Shown here: positions 27,150 through 36,050 of the stretch, one piece after another
How positions within the stretch are numbered: the first letter of the stretch is position 1
How the letters are laid out: each line of letters begins with the position of its first letter
NCBI GenBank assembly: GCA_965216365.1
Contig: CBDCFT010000015.1
Location: forward strand, 283,111 to 347,110
Length of the DNA: 64,000 bases
Direction of reading: 5' to 3'
Source of the DNA: CBDCFT01 sp965216365
GTDB lineage: Bacteria; Pseudomonadota; Gammaproteobacteria; Arenicellales; CBDCFT01
Translations under genes and position numbers: made by a program
The notes under the pieces: generated by a model
Database searches by the model: none
Seen by the model: only the letters and a program-made list of their open reading frames with translations
What the model was told of the DNA's origin: nothing

Positions 27150-27362
27150 ATGACTAACTCTGAATCAACACCCGCTTCCGACAACACCAAACCAAACAAG
27201 TCCATGCGTCGCGAAGTGACCAAAGACGATTTGCCGCTGCATTGCCCCATGGACGGCGATACCTTGTGGGACGCTCACCCACGTGTTTACTTGCCCATAG
27301 AAGATACCGGCGAAGAGCTGTGTCCATATTGCGGAACAGTGTATGTGTTGGTTGAAAAGTAA
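27150..27362 (+). CDS. zf-CHCC zinc-finger protein (NdufS6-like)
   Basis: 70 residues with the zinc-binding set Cys32 (LHCPMDG), His43 (DAHPRVYLPI), Cys58 and Cys61 (CPYCGTVYVL), which defines the zf-CHCC domain related to complex I subunit NdufS6. Bacterial copies are commonly found beside ilvE and waaF; function unknown. It begins 15 bases after ilvE and is surely cotranscribed. Confidence 0.88.
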   Translation: MTNSESTPASDNTKPNKSMRREVTKDDLPLHCPMDGDTLWDAHPRVYLPIEDTGEELCPYCGTVYVLVEK

Positions 27363-27445
27363 AGTTATCGCAAGCGAAATGCTGATTGTTTGCTGGGCCA
27401 GTTATTGTTTAGCCGCGCTCGACTATCAACGTTCAGGTCTCAGAG

Positions 27446-27470
27446 TGTAGGAGCGAGTGTAACTCGCGAG
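27446..27470. repeat. REP-like palindrome
   Basis: TGTAGGAGCGAGTGTAACTC followed by GCGAG is an imperfect palindrome of the same type as the element at 13541-13565. It lies between the zinc-finger gene and waaF. Confidence 0.65.
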
Positions 27471-27542
27471 TGGTTTGATCACGCAACATCCATCCACGCC
27501 AGTTCTATTTCGAGCGTTTAGATAAATCTGATCAGCGAAGGT

Positions 27543-28565
27543 TTGTCGGTAAGTAACGCTAATAGGGTTCTGATTGTCGGCCCCTCCTGGGTCGGCGACA
27601 TGGTCATGGCACAAAGTCTGTTTATGACTTTGTGTGCAAATAATCCCGATGTAAAAATTTCCGTGCTGGCGCCTGAATGGACCCGGCCATTGCTGCAACG
27701 TATGCCACAGGTTCAACAAACCATCGGACTTCCGTTTGGGCATGGAGAACTCGCCTGGGGCAAACGACGCCAGATAGCAAAAGAAATTCAAAAACAAAAC
27801 TTCGACCAAGCTGTAGTTTTACCTGGTTCACTCAAATCGGCACTTATTCCTTTTTGGGCAAAGATTCCCAAACGGACGGGTTTTCGCGGCGAGATGCGTT
27901 ACGGTTTGCTAAACGATATTCGGCGACTGGATAAAACAAAACTTACCCGCACCGTGCAACGTTTTGTCGCTCTCGGGTTGCCAGCAGAAAGAACGCTCCC
28001 CAGTGAAATCCCGAATCCACGTTTGAAAGTTGATACTAGCGAGGTTGACAAGGCATTAAACCGGTTGAATATCATTAATGCCGATCAACCTGTATTGGCG
28101 TTGTGTCCGGGCGCAGAATACGGCCCCGCGAAACGCTGGCCTGCGCAGCATTTTGCAGAGCTGGCAAAATCACAGATTAAAAATGGCTGGCAAGTCTGGT
28201 TATTCGGCTCGGATAAAGACGAAGCCATAACGCAAGCCATCAATGAAAAGACAAATAACACATGTCTCGACCTGGCCGGCTCGACTACATTGCCCGAAGC
28301 AGTGGATTTGATGTCATTAGCTAAAGTCGTTGTCAGCAATGATTCCGGCTTGATGCACGTCGCCGCGGCACTGGATAAGAAAGTGATTGCGTTGTATGGC
28401 TCGTCCAGTCCGGATTTTACGCCGCCCTTGCATGCGCAAGCTGAGATAATGAGTTTAAATCTGGATTGCAGCCCGTGTTTTAAGCGCGAATGTCCGTTGG
28501 GTCATTTAAAATGTCTAAACAATCTGTCGCCAGACCGTGTTTTACAAAAAATTATTACTCACTAA
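27543..28565 (+). CDS. waaF: WaaF, ADP-heptose:LPS heptosyltransferase II
   Basis: 340 residues of glycosyltransferase family 9. The N-terminal VLIVGPSWVGDMVMAQSLF is the hallmark of WaaF; later motifs are CPGAEYGPAKRWPAQHFAEL and SNDSGLMHVAAALDKKVIALYGSSSP. It transfers the second heptose to the LPS inner core at the cytoplasmic face of the inner membrane. The start appears to be TTG (27543), because an upstream in-frame stop at 27519 leaves no ATG or GTG; AAGG lies just before it at short spacing. It opens an LPS cluster. Confidence 0.93.
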   Translation: MSVSNANRVLIVGPSWVGDMVMAQSLFMTLCANNPDVKISVLAPEWTRPLLQRMPQVQQTIGLPFGHGELAWGKRRQIAKEIQKQNFDQAVVLPGSLKSALIPFWAKIPKRTGFRGEMRYGLLNDIRRLDKTKLTRTVQRFVALGLPAERTLPSEIPNPRLKVDTSEVDKALNRLNIINADQPVLALCPGAEYGPAKRWPAQHFAELAKSQIKNGWQVWLFGSDKDEAITQAINEKTNNTCLDLAGSTTLPEAVDLMSLAKVVVSNDSGLMHVAAALDKKVIALYGSSSPDFTPPLHAQAEIMSLNLDCSPCFKRECPLGHLKCLNNLSPDRVLQKIITH

Positions 28566-28577
28566 CAACAAAAGTTG

Positions 28578-29576
28578 ATGAATAAGGAAACTACCATATT
28601 GGTTACCGGCGGCGCCGGTTACATTGGCTCACACACGACACACCAGTTAGTAGATGCGGGTTACAACGTCGTTGTGGTCGACAATTTGTATTCCGGTCAC
28701 CGTTGGGCAATTCCCGATGCCGTGAAATTTTATGAAGGCGATTGCGGTGATCGTGAATTGATCACTAAGATTATGGACAACCATGACATAGCTGCAGTTG
28801 TGCATTTTGCCGGGCATATTGTGGTGCCGGAATCAATCAGTAATCCGATTAAGTATTATCAAAATAATGTCGTTGGTTCAGTCAATCTCATTCAATGTTG
28901 CATTGAGCACAAGGTCAGGCAGTTTATTTTTTCATCCAGTGCCGCGGTGTATGGTAATCCCGAAACTATCCCCGCCAATGAATCAACGCCAACAAAACCG
29001 ATAACACCTTACGGCACCACTAAACTCATCACCGAATGGACATTGGCCGACACGGCCAATTCATTCGAAAACGATGATGATTTTCGCTATGTCGCCTTGC
29101 GTTATTTTAACGTCGCTGGCGCCCAGGTTGCGGGCAACCTCGGTCAATCGACACCCGAAGCCACGCATTTGATTAAAGTCGCTTGCGAAACCGCGTGTGG
29201 CAAGCGCCCCGAGTTGATGATTTACGGTACCGACTACCCGACTGACGACGGCACCTGCGTACGCGACTATATTCATGTGGACGATCTTGCTGCAGCCCAT
29301 TTGCGCGCACTGGAATATTTGCAACAAGGGGGTCAATCGGAAGTTTTAAATTGCGGTTATGGACACGGATTCAGCGTGCGCGAGGTGGTCGAGAAAGTGA
29401 AAGCGGTAAGCGGTATCGATTTCCCAGCTATCGAGAGTGATCGTAGACCCGGTGATCCACATGCATTGATTGCCGACAGTCAGCGCATCCGAAATACATT
29501 GGGTTGGCAACCGCAATACAACGATCTTGAGTTGATTTGCAAGACAGCCTATGAGTGGGAGCGCAAACTGACCTGA
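28578..29576 (+). CDS. galE: GalE, UDP-glucose 4-epimerase
   Basis: About 332 residues from the ATG at 28578. Extended SDR with the NAD-binding TGGAGYIGSHT, catalytic Ser in FSSSAAVYG, the YGTTK dyad, and RYFNVAGA plus DYIHVDDLA, all canonical for GalE. It interconverts UDP-glucose and UDP-galactose, supplying LPS or capsule sugars. It is 12 bases after waaF. Confidence 0.93.
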   Translation: MNKETTILVTGGAGYIGSHTTHQLVDAGYNVVVVDNLYSGHRWAIPDAVKFYEGDCGDRELITKIMDNHDIAAVVHFAGHIVVPESISNPIKYYQNNVVGSVNLIQCCIEHKVRQFIFSSSAAVYGNPETIPANESTPTKPITPYGTTKLITEWTLADTANSFENDDDFRYVALRYFNVAGAQVAGNLGQSTPEATHLIKVACETACGKRPELMIYGTDYPTDDGTCVRDYIHVDDLAAAHLRALEYLQQGGQSEVLNCGYGHGFSVREVVEKVKAVSGIDFPAIESDRRPGDPHALIADSQRIRNTLGWQPQYNDLELICKTAYEWERKLT

Positions 29577-29783
29577 CCTCAAAATGGCTGCGCTTTGCCG
29601 ATGCGTTGTTAAAACGGCTCAAAATGCTCATGGATTTGCGTATACCCTCCGCTTTTTCGTCCGTTTTCGCCTAGCCTCGACTACGCTCGCCTATTTTGCG
29701 ACAAGTAGTATTTTATAAAAGGGTATAATCAACCTATCTAAACTCATCGCTCGTTATACCGCATACAACACCTCGCCTCCCGG

Positions 29784-31796
29784 ATGAAACTCGCATTTTC
29801 ACTATTCAAGTATTTTCCCTACGGCGGCTTGTCGCGGGATTTTATGCGTATTGTTGAGGAAAGCCGGCGGCGCGGGCATGACATTACCGTATTCGCCGCG
29901 CAATGGCAGGGTGCGCGACCGGAAGGAGTCGAGGTTTGCATGGTGCCCACTTATCGTTGGCGAAACCATGCGCAAAACGCATCGTTTTATCATCGGGTAC
30001 GTTCGCGGCTAAAGTCAGAACAGTTCGATGCGGTGATTGGTTTTAACAAAATGCCGGGGTTGGATTTATATTATGGCGCGGACTATTGTTATGTCGGCCG
30101 CGCTGTTCCACGTTATGGACCCTGGTATCGGGTTACACCGCGGTACCATCATTTTCATACTTTCGAACGCGCGGTGTTCGGCTGTCACAGTGATACGGAA
30201 ATTTTATCTTTGTCGGAACGCGAGAAATCTGTCTATCAGGAATTTTACGGGACACCGGACGATCGTTTTCATTTGCTGCCACCGACTCTCGACAAGCAAC
30301 ACCGGCTGAACGGTTCGCGTGATGCCGTGCGCGAACGCGCGCGCAACGATCTCAACGCCAGGGAAAATGAACGCTTGTTATTGTTCATCGGCTCCGGATT
30401 CAAAACCAAGGGGCTGGATCGTGCTATTGAGGCGCTGGCGGCGTTACCCGATCAACTAAGACAGGATACGAGGCTTATCGTCGTTGGTCAGGACAATGAA
30501 TCGACATTCGAGCGTTATGCGCAGAACTTAAACACTGCACATAGAGTTCAGTTTCTCGGCGGTCGATCCGATATACCGGAACTACTCGCAGCAGGGGATT
30601 TACTGGTACACCCAGCATACAGCGAAAACACGGGTACGGTGTTATTGGAAGCCATCGCCGCCGGGTTGCCTGTGCTGGCAACGGATGTTTGCGGTTATGC
30701 GGCGCATATTGAAAAAGCAGATGCCGGTATCGTTCTCAAATCGCCGTTTGAACAAAACGCGCTGAACGAAAAATTACTTGAAATGCTGACATCGCCTGAC
30801 CGGGAAAAATGGTCAGGCAATGGTGTCAACTATGGTACCGATGCCAGTCTGTATCTCATGCCGGAGAACGCGGTTGATACCATTGAAACCTGGGTTAAAC
30901 GGAAAAAAAGCCCCGCCACGAACCAGGCGTGCGACCATAGTTTAAAACTGCATCTACGTGATGATCTGCGTAAAGCCGTCGGCGAGAAAAATAAGTTCGA
31001 GGACATCATGAGCATCGGTGGTGAAGTGTTTCGCGAAGCACCCGGTCGACGTACGTTACGCTTCAAACGCGACGGCAAATCTTATTTTTTGAAAACCCAC
31101 ACGGGTGTTGGCTGGCATGAGATTTTGAAAAACCTGATTTACTTTCGATTACCCGTTATCGGTGCAACCAACGAGTGGCATGGCATTCACCATTTGCAAC
31201 GGCTCGGTGTCGAGACTTTACGTATTGCCGGGTACGGCACAAAAGGCCGCAACCCCGCACGGCGTTTGTCATTCATTGTAACCGACGAACTCGCCAATAC
31301 CGTCAGCCTGGAAGACTTTTGCCGGTCATGGTTAAAACAAAAACTCAATAAAGAGGAAATTCAGTTTAAACGCTGGCTGATTAAACGGGTGGCGGAAATT
31401 GCACGTGTGATTCATTCCAGCGGCGCCAATCATCGTGATTTTTACCTGTGCCATTTTTTGCTGGAAATTAACGGCGACAAACCGCTGGCGGATAACGCCC
31501 AGGTGTTTCTGATCGATTTACATCGCATGCAGATTCGCCGCCGCACACCAACCCGCTGGTCGGTAAAGGATATTTCCGGATTATATTATTCGAGTATGGA
31601 TATCGGTTTATCCCAACGCGATTTGTACCGTTTTATGCGTGTTTATCGCAACAAACCGTTACGCGATATTCTCGAACCGGAAGCCAGTTTCTGGCGCCGG
31701 GTGCGCTCACGTGCGAAAACACTCTACGCTTCTGAACAGCGTCGTGCGGTCCATCGTACCGTGCAATCCACGCGCCCGGCACCCAGCAGCGTTTAA
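29784..31796 (+). CDS. WaaG-WaaP fusion: LPS core glycosyltransferase plus heptose kinase
   Basis: A single 670-residue frame. Residues 1 to about 375 are a GT4 glycosyltransferase like WaaG (RfaG): MKLAFSLFKYFPYGGLSRDF, GSGFKTKGLDRAIEAL, and YSENTGTVLLEAIAAGLPVL with the EX7E motif. Residues from about 395 are a WaaP (RfaP) heptose I kinase: GGEVFREAPGRRTLRFKRDG, catalytic NHRDFYLCHF (Asp near 551), IDLHRMQIRRRTPTRW, and GLYYSSMDIGLSQRDLYRFM. The two are separate adjacent genes in E. coli and Pseudomonas. Here they would add the first outer-core hexose and phosphorylate heptose I from one polypeptide. No internal stop or reinitiation signal was seen at the junction. Confidence 0.93.
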   Translation: MKLAFSLFKYFPYGGLSRDFMRIVEESRRRGHDITVFAAQWQGARPEGVEVCMVPTYRWRNHAQNASFYHRVRSRLKSEQFDAVIGFNKMPGLDLYYGADYCYVGRAVPRYGPWYRVTPRYHHFHTFERAVFGCHSDTEILSLSEREKSVYQEFYGTPDDRFHLLPPTLDKQHRLNGSRDAVRERARNDLNARENERLLLFIGSGFKTKGLDRAIEALAALPDQLRQDTRLIVVGQDNESTFERYAQNLNTAHRVQFLGGRSDIPELLAAGDLLVHPAYSENTGTVLLEAIAAGLPVLATDVCGYAAHIEKADAGIVLKSPFEQNALNEKLLEMLTSPDREKWSGNGVNYGTDASLYLMPENAVDTIETWVKRKKSPATNQACDHSLKLHLRDDLRKAVGEKNKFEDIMSIGGEVFREAPGRRTLRFKRDGKSYFLKTHTGVGWHEILKNLIYFRLPVIGATNEWHGIHHLQRLGVETLRIAGYGTKGRNPARRLSFIVTDELANTVSLEDFCRSWLKQKLNKEEIQFKRWLIKRVAEIARVIHSSGANHRDFYLCHFLLEINGDKPLADNAQVFLIDLHRMQIRRRTPTRWSVKDISGLYYSSMDIGLSQRDLYRFMRVYRNKPLRDILEPEASFWRRVRSRAKTLYASEQRRAVHRTVQSTRPAPSSV

Positions 31797-31827
31797 GTTT
31801 ATTCTGAAGAAAGCCAGTAAACCGCCG

Positions 31828-32628
31828 ATGCGAGAATCGGCTTATTCGATCAATCCCATACAGGCTTATCTGGAAGCGGAAGCGCAGGCCGAGCGCTTGT
31901 CGCTACTCGACAATACGCTTATCGAACCCGGAACCACGCGCACGCGCAAAACACAAAAATCTTTGGTTCGCTACGATCCATATTACGATTCCCTCGCACT
32001 GCGCCGTTTTTTGCATTCGCCTGATTGCGCTATCGAATTTGCAGACATTGGGTTATTAAAAACCGACGGTACGTCGACTGTCGCTGCGTTATCCTTCGAC
32101 GGCAGGCGCTATGTCGTCAAACGCTATAACACACGCAGCCCGTTTCATGCACTACGGCGCACCGTGCGAAAATCGCGCGCGGAGAATTGCTGGATCGCCG
32201 CGCACAAACTTACGCAAATTGGCGTCACAACAGCGCGGCCGGTTGCGATGCTTGAGAACCGGTTCGGTCCTTTCAAAGGTAAGGCTTACTATTTAACCGA
32301 GTTTGCCGACGGGGAGTTATGTAATGAGTATTTGCCGGCACTCGCACAGCAAAGCGAAATCGAACACATTGTAGGCAGGTTCGCTGGCTTATTTCGTACA
32401 TTAGTGAAGCATCGCATATCCCACGGTGATACTAAGGCCACCAATTTTTTGATTCATCGTGGTCAGCCAGTGGTTTTGGACCTTGACGCCATGCGCATAC
32501 ACGATAATACGTCATCCTTAGAAAAAGGATTTGAAAAAGACAAACGCCGTTTTTTGCGTAACTGGGAAACGTATCCTGAATTGCATGCGCTGTTTCAAAA
32601 ACGGCTGCAATCCATTAAGCCGGAGTAG
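31828..32628 (+). CDS. LPS-type (Kdo/WaaP family) small-molecule kinase
   Basis: About 266 residues from the ATG at 31828 (MRESAYSINPIQAY), 31 bases after the waaG-waaP fusion. The kinase fold is visible as RRYVVKRYNT (ATP-lysine region), YYLTEFADG (hinge), HGDTKATNFLI (catalytic loop) and VVLDLDAMR (metal-binding loop). This matches the lipopolysaccharide kinase/InaA-like group. Probably phosphorylates a core sugar; which one cannot be told. An upstream in-frame extension overlapping the previous gene is unlikely to be translated. Confidence 0.85.
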   Translation: MRESAYSINPIQAYLEAEAQAERLSLLDNTLIEPGTTRTRKTQKSLVRYDPYYDSLALRRFLHSPDCAIEFADIGLLKTDGTSTVAALSFDGRRYVVKRYNTRSPFHALRRTVRKSRAENCWIAAHKLTQIGVTTARPVAMLENRFGPFKGKAYYLTEFADGELCNEYLPALAQQSEIEHIVGRFAGLFRTLVKHRISHGDTKATNFLIHRGQPVVLDLDAMRIHDNTSSLEKGFEKDKRRFLRNWETYPELHALFQKRLQSIKPE

Positions 32629-32632
32629 ATTC

Positions 32633-33136
32633 TCAGAGAAATTCGTCGGGTGTCGCGCGGCGCCAGATCGCTCCGGCCACTTTCCAGTCGCCACCTTGTT
32701 CTTTTAATTCAACTTCGAATCGAAACAAATCAGCCGATAGCCCCATTAACGTTCCGACATCATCCACCGGCCGGCCGGCCATCGCGACCAACACATCCGC
32801 GATTGCGTTTCCCGTATCCAGTACCTGGATGGATTTAATCCGGGTCAGCAAATGAATGTTTTGCTGGCGCAAAAATATCACGCGAATCAGTTGCGTGATG
32901 GATTTTTTATCGTGCCCTTCGTTATCGGAGTATTCATCGAGAATAGCGTTTCTTAAAGGCCCCAACTCTCTCGCCTCGGCTGCCTGTTCCAATGCCGCAA
33001 GGCTTTCTTTGATGCGCTCTTCAGGTGAATCTGCCTCGTTCCCACAACCGCTGAAAATACCGGCAACGAAGACGAAACTGCATAACAGCGATTGTCGCTG
33101 CCTACACGTATTTATGTATCTTATAATCATGCTCAT
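32633..33136 (-). CDS. Lipoprotein of unknown function
   Basis: 167 residues. The signal ends in a lipobox FSGC (Cys31), then GNEADSPEERIKESLAALEQ begins a helical domain. The overall pattern of N-terminal helices followed by strands (LLTRIKSIQVLDTGNAIADVLVAM, FEVELKEQGGDWKVAGAIWR) recalls NTF2-like folds, but I cannot prove it. It is convergent with the LPS kinase gene and nearly touches it. Confidence 0.7.
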   Translation of the reverse strand: MSMIIRYINTCRQRQSLLCSFVFVAGIFSGCGNEADSPEERIKESLAALEQAAEARELGPLRNAILDEYSDNEGHDKKSITQLIRVIFLRQQNIHLLTRIKSIQVLDTGNAIADVLVAMAGRPVDDVGTLMGLSADLFRFEVELKEQGGDWKVAGAIWRRATPDEFL

Positions 33137-33215
33137 ACCTTATCGGTCTGCAAACTTGACGACAAGGGTAATGCGTAACAAGATCGCATAATACTTGAAC
33201 AAAGGAGTTTGGATA

Positions 33216-33905
33216 GTGACGGAAACCGCTTTAATTGTAGGCGCAGGCCAGGGCTTAAGCGCATCACTGGCACGATTGTTTGCCAGCGAAGGCATGCAAG
33301 TTGCATTGGCGTGCCGGCATCCGGATAAAGTCAGCGCACTGTGCGACGAGACCGGGGCGCAGGCTTACGCGTGCGATGCCAGTCAAGCGCAACAAGTCAG
33401 TTCGTTATTTACCGATTTGAAAAAACAGTACCAATCCTTGAGCGCTGTTGTGTATAACCCCAGCGCGCGCGTGCGGGGTCCCTTGATTGATCTTGACCCG
33501 GTTGATGTCGAACGCGCATTGTCCATCACTGCGTTTGGTGGTCTCCTGGTCGGACAACAGGCTGCACGGAAAATGTTGGAACAAGGTCATGGCTCGATCT
33601 TATTTACCGGAGCCTCAGCGAGCGTGAAAGGCTATGCGCAGTCGGCGCCGTTTGCGATGGGTAAATTTGCACTGCGTGGACTGGCTCAAAGCATGGTGCG
33701 TGAGCTAGCGCCAAAAAATATTCATGTCGCGCATTTCGTTATCGATGGCGGTATTCGCTCGGCAACCATACAGGAATCGGACGGCAGTTCTGACGCGTTG
33801 CTCGATCCGGACGCCATCGCACGCAGTTATCTCAGTGTCATGCGCCAACCACGCAGCGCTTGGACCTGGGAAATGGAATTACGACCCTGGGTCGAGAAGT
33901 TCTGA
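33216..33905 (+). CDS. Short-chain dehydrogenase/reductase with Phe at the catalytic Tyr position
   Basis: 229 residues from the GTG at 33216, chosen because AAAGGAG lies nine bases ahead. Cofactor motif is VGAGQGLSASLAR, then ACDAS and VVYNPSA, with an active-site Ser region ILFTGASASVKG. The YxxxK motif reads FAMGK (Phe146, Lys150), so the catalytic tyrosine is missing. The segment ELAPKNIHVAHFVIDGGIRS marks a distinct SDR subfamily. It may be catalytically altered or use Tyr140. Substrate unknown. Confidence 0.82.
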   Translation: MTETALIVGAGQGLSASLARLFASEGMQVALACRHPDKVSALCDETGAQAYACDASQAQQVSSLFTDLKKQYQSLSAVVYNPSARVRGPLIDLDPVDVERALSITAFGGLLVGQQAARKMLEQGHGSILFTGASASVKGYAQSAPFAMGKFALRGLAQSMVRELAPKNIHVAHFVIDGGIRSATIQESDGSSDALLDPDAIARSYLSVMRQPRSAWTWEMELRPWVEKF

Positions 33906-34056
33906 TAGAGTTCCCCGGTTCTAAGGGCGTGGCATTAAATTCCTTCCCTATTGATGGGGAAAGGCCGGGATAGAGGTGTACAAATCATCTCTTCGCCTCC
34001 ATCGATGTTAACCGCGAGATTGAAAATATTTTCGAACGGTGCGGTCGGGTCAGGTT

Positions 34057-34647
34057 TTATCTTTGCGGCAGATCGATGTAATTGGGTAAACGCTTGATGC
34101 GATCAATCCACGTTCTGACGTTAACATATTCATCCAAAGAAACGCCTGCTTGCGGCGCCAGGGCGACATAGGGAAAACACGCTATGTCGGCTATCGTAAC
34201 GTGACCCAGAGCCAGCCAATCATTATCTCCTAGTTGTTGTTCTATCACTTTTAGTCCGGTAATCCCCAGCTTCTGTCGTTCCTCGACATTGTAAGGCCGG
34301 CCAAACTCGAGCGCGGCACGGGCATACGCGAGACCGGTAATTTCGTCTGCCGCAAACGCTAACCACTGTGACACTAGCGCGAGTTTATTCGCATCATTAG
34401 GTAACCAGGATTCGTCGCCATATTTACGTGCCAGATAAATCAAAATCGCCATCGAGTCCTGTATAACCAGGCCGTCGTCGTCCAAAACCGGCACTTGACC
34501 GCGTGCATTGAGCGCCAGGAATTCGTCTGTGCGCGATTCACCCTTGAATAGATCAACGCGGACATTCTCGTGTTCCAAATTTAACAACGATAGGAACAAG
34601 CGAATTTTGTAACAGTTTCCGGAAAGCGGGCTATCGTAGAGTTTCAT
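34057..34647 (-). CDS. Glutathione S-transferase family protein
   Basis: 196 residues. The thioredoxin-fold N-terminus (MKLYDSPLSGNCYKIRLFLS, ARGQVPVLDDDGLVIQDSMA) is followed by an all-helical C-terminal domain with WLALGHVTIADIACFPYVAL. Ser9 and the SGNCYK segment occupy the usual active-site region of beta/nu-type bacterial GSTs. Substrate unknown. Divergent from the AEC transporter gene. Confidence 0.88.
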   Translation of the reverse strand: MKLYDSPLSGNCYKIRLFLSLLNLEHENVRVDLFKGESRTDEFLALNARGQVPVLDDDGLVIQDSMAILIYLARKYGDESWLPNDANKLALVSQWLAFAADEITGLAYARAALEFGRPYNVEERQKLGITGLKVIEQQLGDNDWLALGHVTIADIACFPYVALAPQAGVSLDEYVNVRTWIDRIKRLPNYIDLPQR

Positions 34648-34724
34648 TGTAGCGGCAAGGCAGGAACTATTATCGACACTGGTCTAGGCGCAGTTCTGTG
34701 TGTACATGTTATAACACTTGCGAC

Positions 34725-35660
34725 ATGAATATCGTGCTTGACATTATTTTGCCGGTTTTCGGCGTTGTCTTCATTGGCTATGTCGCCGGACGTTTTAGCT
34801 GGATAGGTCGCGAAGCGATCGAAGGTTTGTCAACGTTTGTTTTTAACTTCGCCATTCCCGCCTTACTGTTTCGCTCGTTAGCCACGGCGGAACTGCCTGC
34901 GGATATTCCATGGGGTTATCTGATTTCCTACTACGCAGGCGTTTTTACAGTCTTTGCACTGGGTATTGCAGCAGCACGATTCTGGTTTGCCCAACCCCTG
35001 GAAGGTCAGGGAATCTTTGCTTTGGGTGCGGGGTTTTCCAACACCGTGTTATTAGGTATTCCATTAATTTTGACGGCTTTTGGCGAGCAGGCCAGTGTGC
35101 CGATATTTCTGATTATCTCTTTTCACAGCTTCTTACTCATGCCCACGGTAACCACGATCATCGAATTCGGTCGTGGACAAGGAGAATCCGTCAGCCAACT
35201 ATGGATCACCACATTTAAAAGCCTGTTTACCAACCCAATCATTCTCGGTTTGCTTGCCGGAATGACGTTTAACCTTTTTAGCTTTGGTATTCCGCACGCG
35301 CTGGACTCAGTAGCGCAAATGCTGGGTGCAGCAGCGACACCGGGTGCATTGTTCGCGATGGGTGCGAGTTTGAGTCAATACCGGGTCGCAGGCAATCTGT
35401 CTGAAGCAGGTGTTCTCAGTGTATTCAAATTGATTGTTCATCCATCCGTTGTCTGGTTACTGGCGACTTTTGTATTTCAAATCGAACCGTTGTGGATAGC
35501 AGTAGCTGTAGTGATGGCTGCCATGCCTACAGGTGTAAATATGTATCTGTTCGCCCAACGCTACAAAGTAGCTGTCGCGGAAGCAACGACGACCGTGTTG
35601 CTATGTACAGCGTTATCGGTTGTGACGTTGTCCGGGTTATTGTTTTTGTTGCTTGATTAA
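34725..35660 (+). CDS. AEC-family (auxin efflux carrier) transporter
   Basis: 311 residues from the ATG at 34725 (MNIVLDIILPVFGVVFIGYV). About ten membrane segments in two five-helix halves, with GLSTFVFNFAIPALLFRSLA, LGAGFSNTVLLGIPLIL and a C-terminal AAMPTGVNMYLFAQRYKVAV, all characteristic of AEC/YfdV-like permeases. Likely exports or imports a small organic acid. It ends overlapping the convergent small gene by four bases. Confidence 0.9.
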   Translation: MNIVLDIILPVFGVVFIGYVAGRFSWIGREAIEGLSTFVFNFAIPALLFRSLATAELPADIPWGYLISYYAGVFTVFALGIAAARFWFAQPLEGQGIFALGAGFSNTVLLGIPLILTAFGEQASVPIFLIISFHSFLLMPTVTTIIEFGRGQGESVSQLWITTFKSLFTNPIILGLLAGMTFNLFSFGIPHALDSVAQMLGAAATPGALFAMGASLSQYRVAGNLSEAGVLSVFKLIVHPSVVWLLATFVFQIEPLWIAVAVVMAAMPTGVNMYLFAQRYKVAVAEATTTVLLCTALSVVTLSGLLFLLLD

Positions 35661-35932
35661 GTCTGCTCACCCGGATTACTCGCGTTAAGCGTTCGGCTTC
35701 GCGAGCGTGGAGACACCCGCACGTCCACCGCTCGGGTTGATATGTGTTGCCGGCGCGCAAATCGCTCTACCAAACCGACAATCACATCGTGGTTATTTAT
35801 GGCAGCGGTGCGTTCTTCGTCCCCCGTCTTCGTATTGATGAGCTCAATATTAACGACCAGAGTCCCATCAAACTCCGTCGTCGCGATTTTGCGATGATCC
35901 TCTAACACGGTACATACCCCCAAAAATGTCAT
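35657..35932 (-). CDS. Small protein of unknown function, paralogue of 36426-36617
   Basis: 91 residues from the ATG at 35932; a GTG eight codons in, preceded by GGGGG, is an alternative start. Not a family I recognise. It aligns end to end with the 63-residue product at 36426: IELINTKTG matches VVLTNTCTG, HDVIVGLVERFARRQHISTR matches HPIVTMAVEHFSRTQGVSVR, and VDVRVS matches VDIQIS. This conservation supports real translation of both. Its 3' end overlaps the AEC gene by four bases. Confidence 0.65.
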   Translation of the reverse strand: MTFLGVCTVLEDHRKIATTEFDGTLVVNIELINTKTGDEERTAAINNHDVIVGLVERFARRQHISTRAVDVRVSPRSRSRTLNASNPGEQT

Positions 35933-35961
35933 GAAATCGATTTCGATGCTCGGCTTACGTA

Positions 35962-36050
35962 AGAGAAAACCCCGCCTGCCCCCAGGCGGGGTTTACCAAG
36001 AACCACACATTCCGAGGCTGCGGAACATGGACTCTCCCCTAACTGCGATG
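35962..36050 (-). ncRNA. Candidate small RNA or attenuated leader
   Basis: Reading the minus strand, a 9-bp hairpin (CATGTTCCG / CGGAATGTG with two G-U pairs, loop CAGCCT, 36029-36006) is followed 11 bases later by the strong terminator at 35994-35967. A hairpin plus terminator with no ORF between is the pattern of a small RNA or a 5' leader. No family recognised, and the 5' end is a guess; TATACAAT near 36055-36068 could be part of its promoter. Confidence 0.4.
35967..35994 (-). terminator. Strong GC-rich terminator hairpin
   Basis: AAACCCCGCCTG (35967-35978) and CAGGCGGGGTTT (35983-35994) form a perfect 12-bp stem with a 4-base loop. On the minus strand it is followed by TTTTCTCTT, a good U-tract. 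It lies upstream of the minus-strand small gene, so it ends a short upstream transcript or acts as an attenuator in that gene's leader. Confidence 0.8.

Noticed and set aside
31639..31827. Upstream extension of the second LPS kinase gene into the WaaG-WaaP gene
   Set aside because: The extension reads as an out-of-frame shadow of the WaaP C-terminus; the ATG at 31828 gives the family's length.
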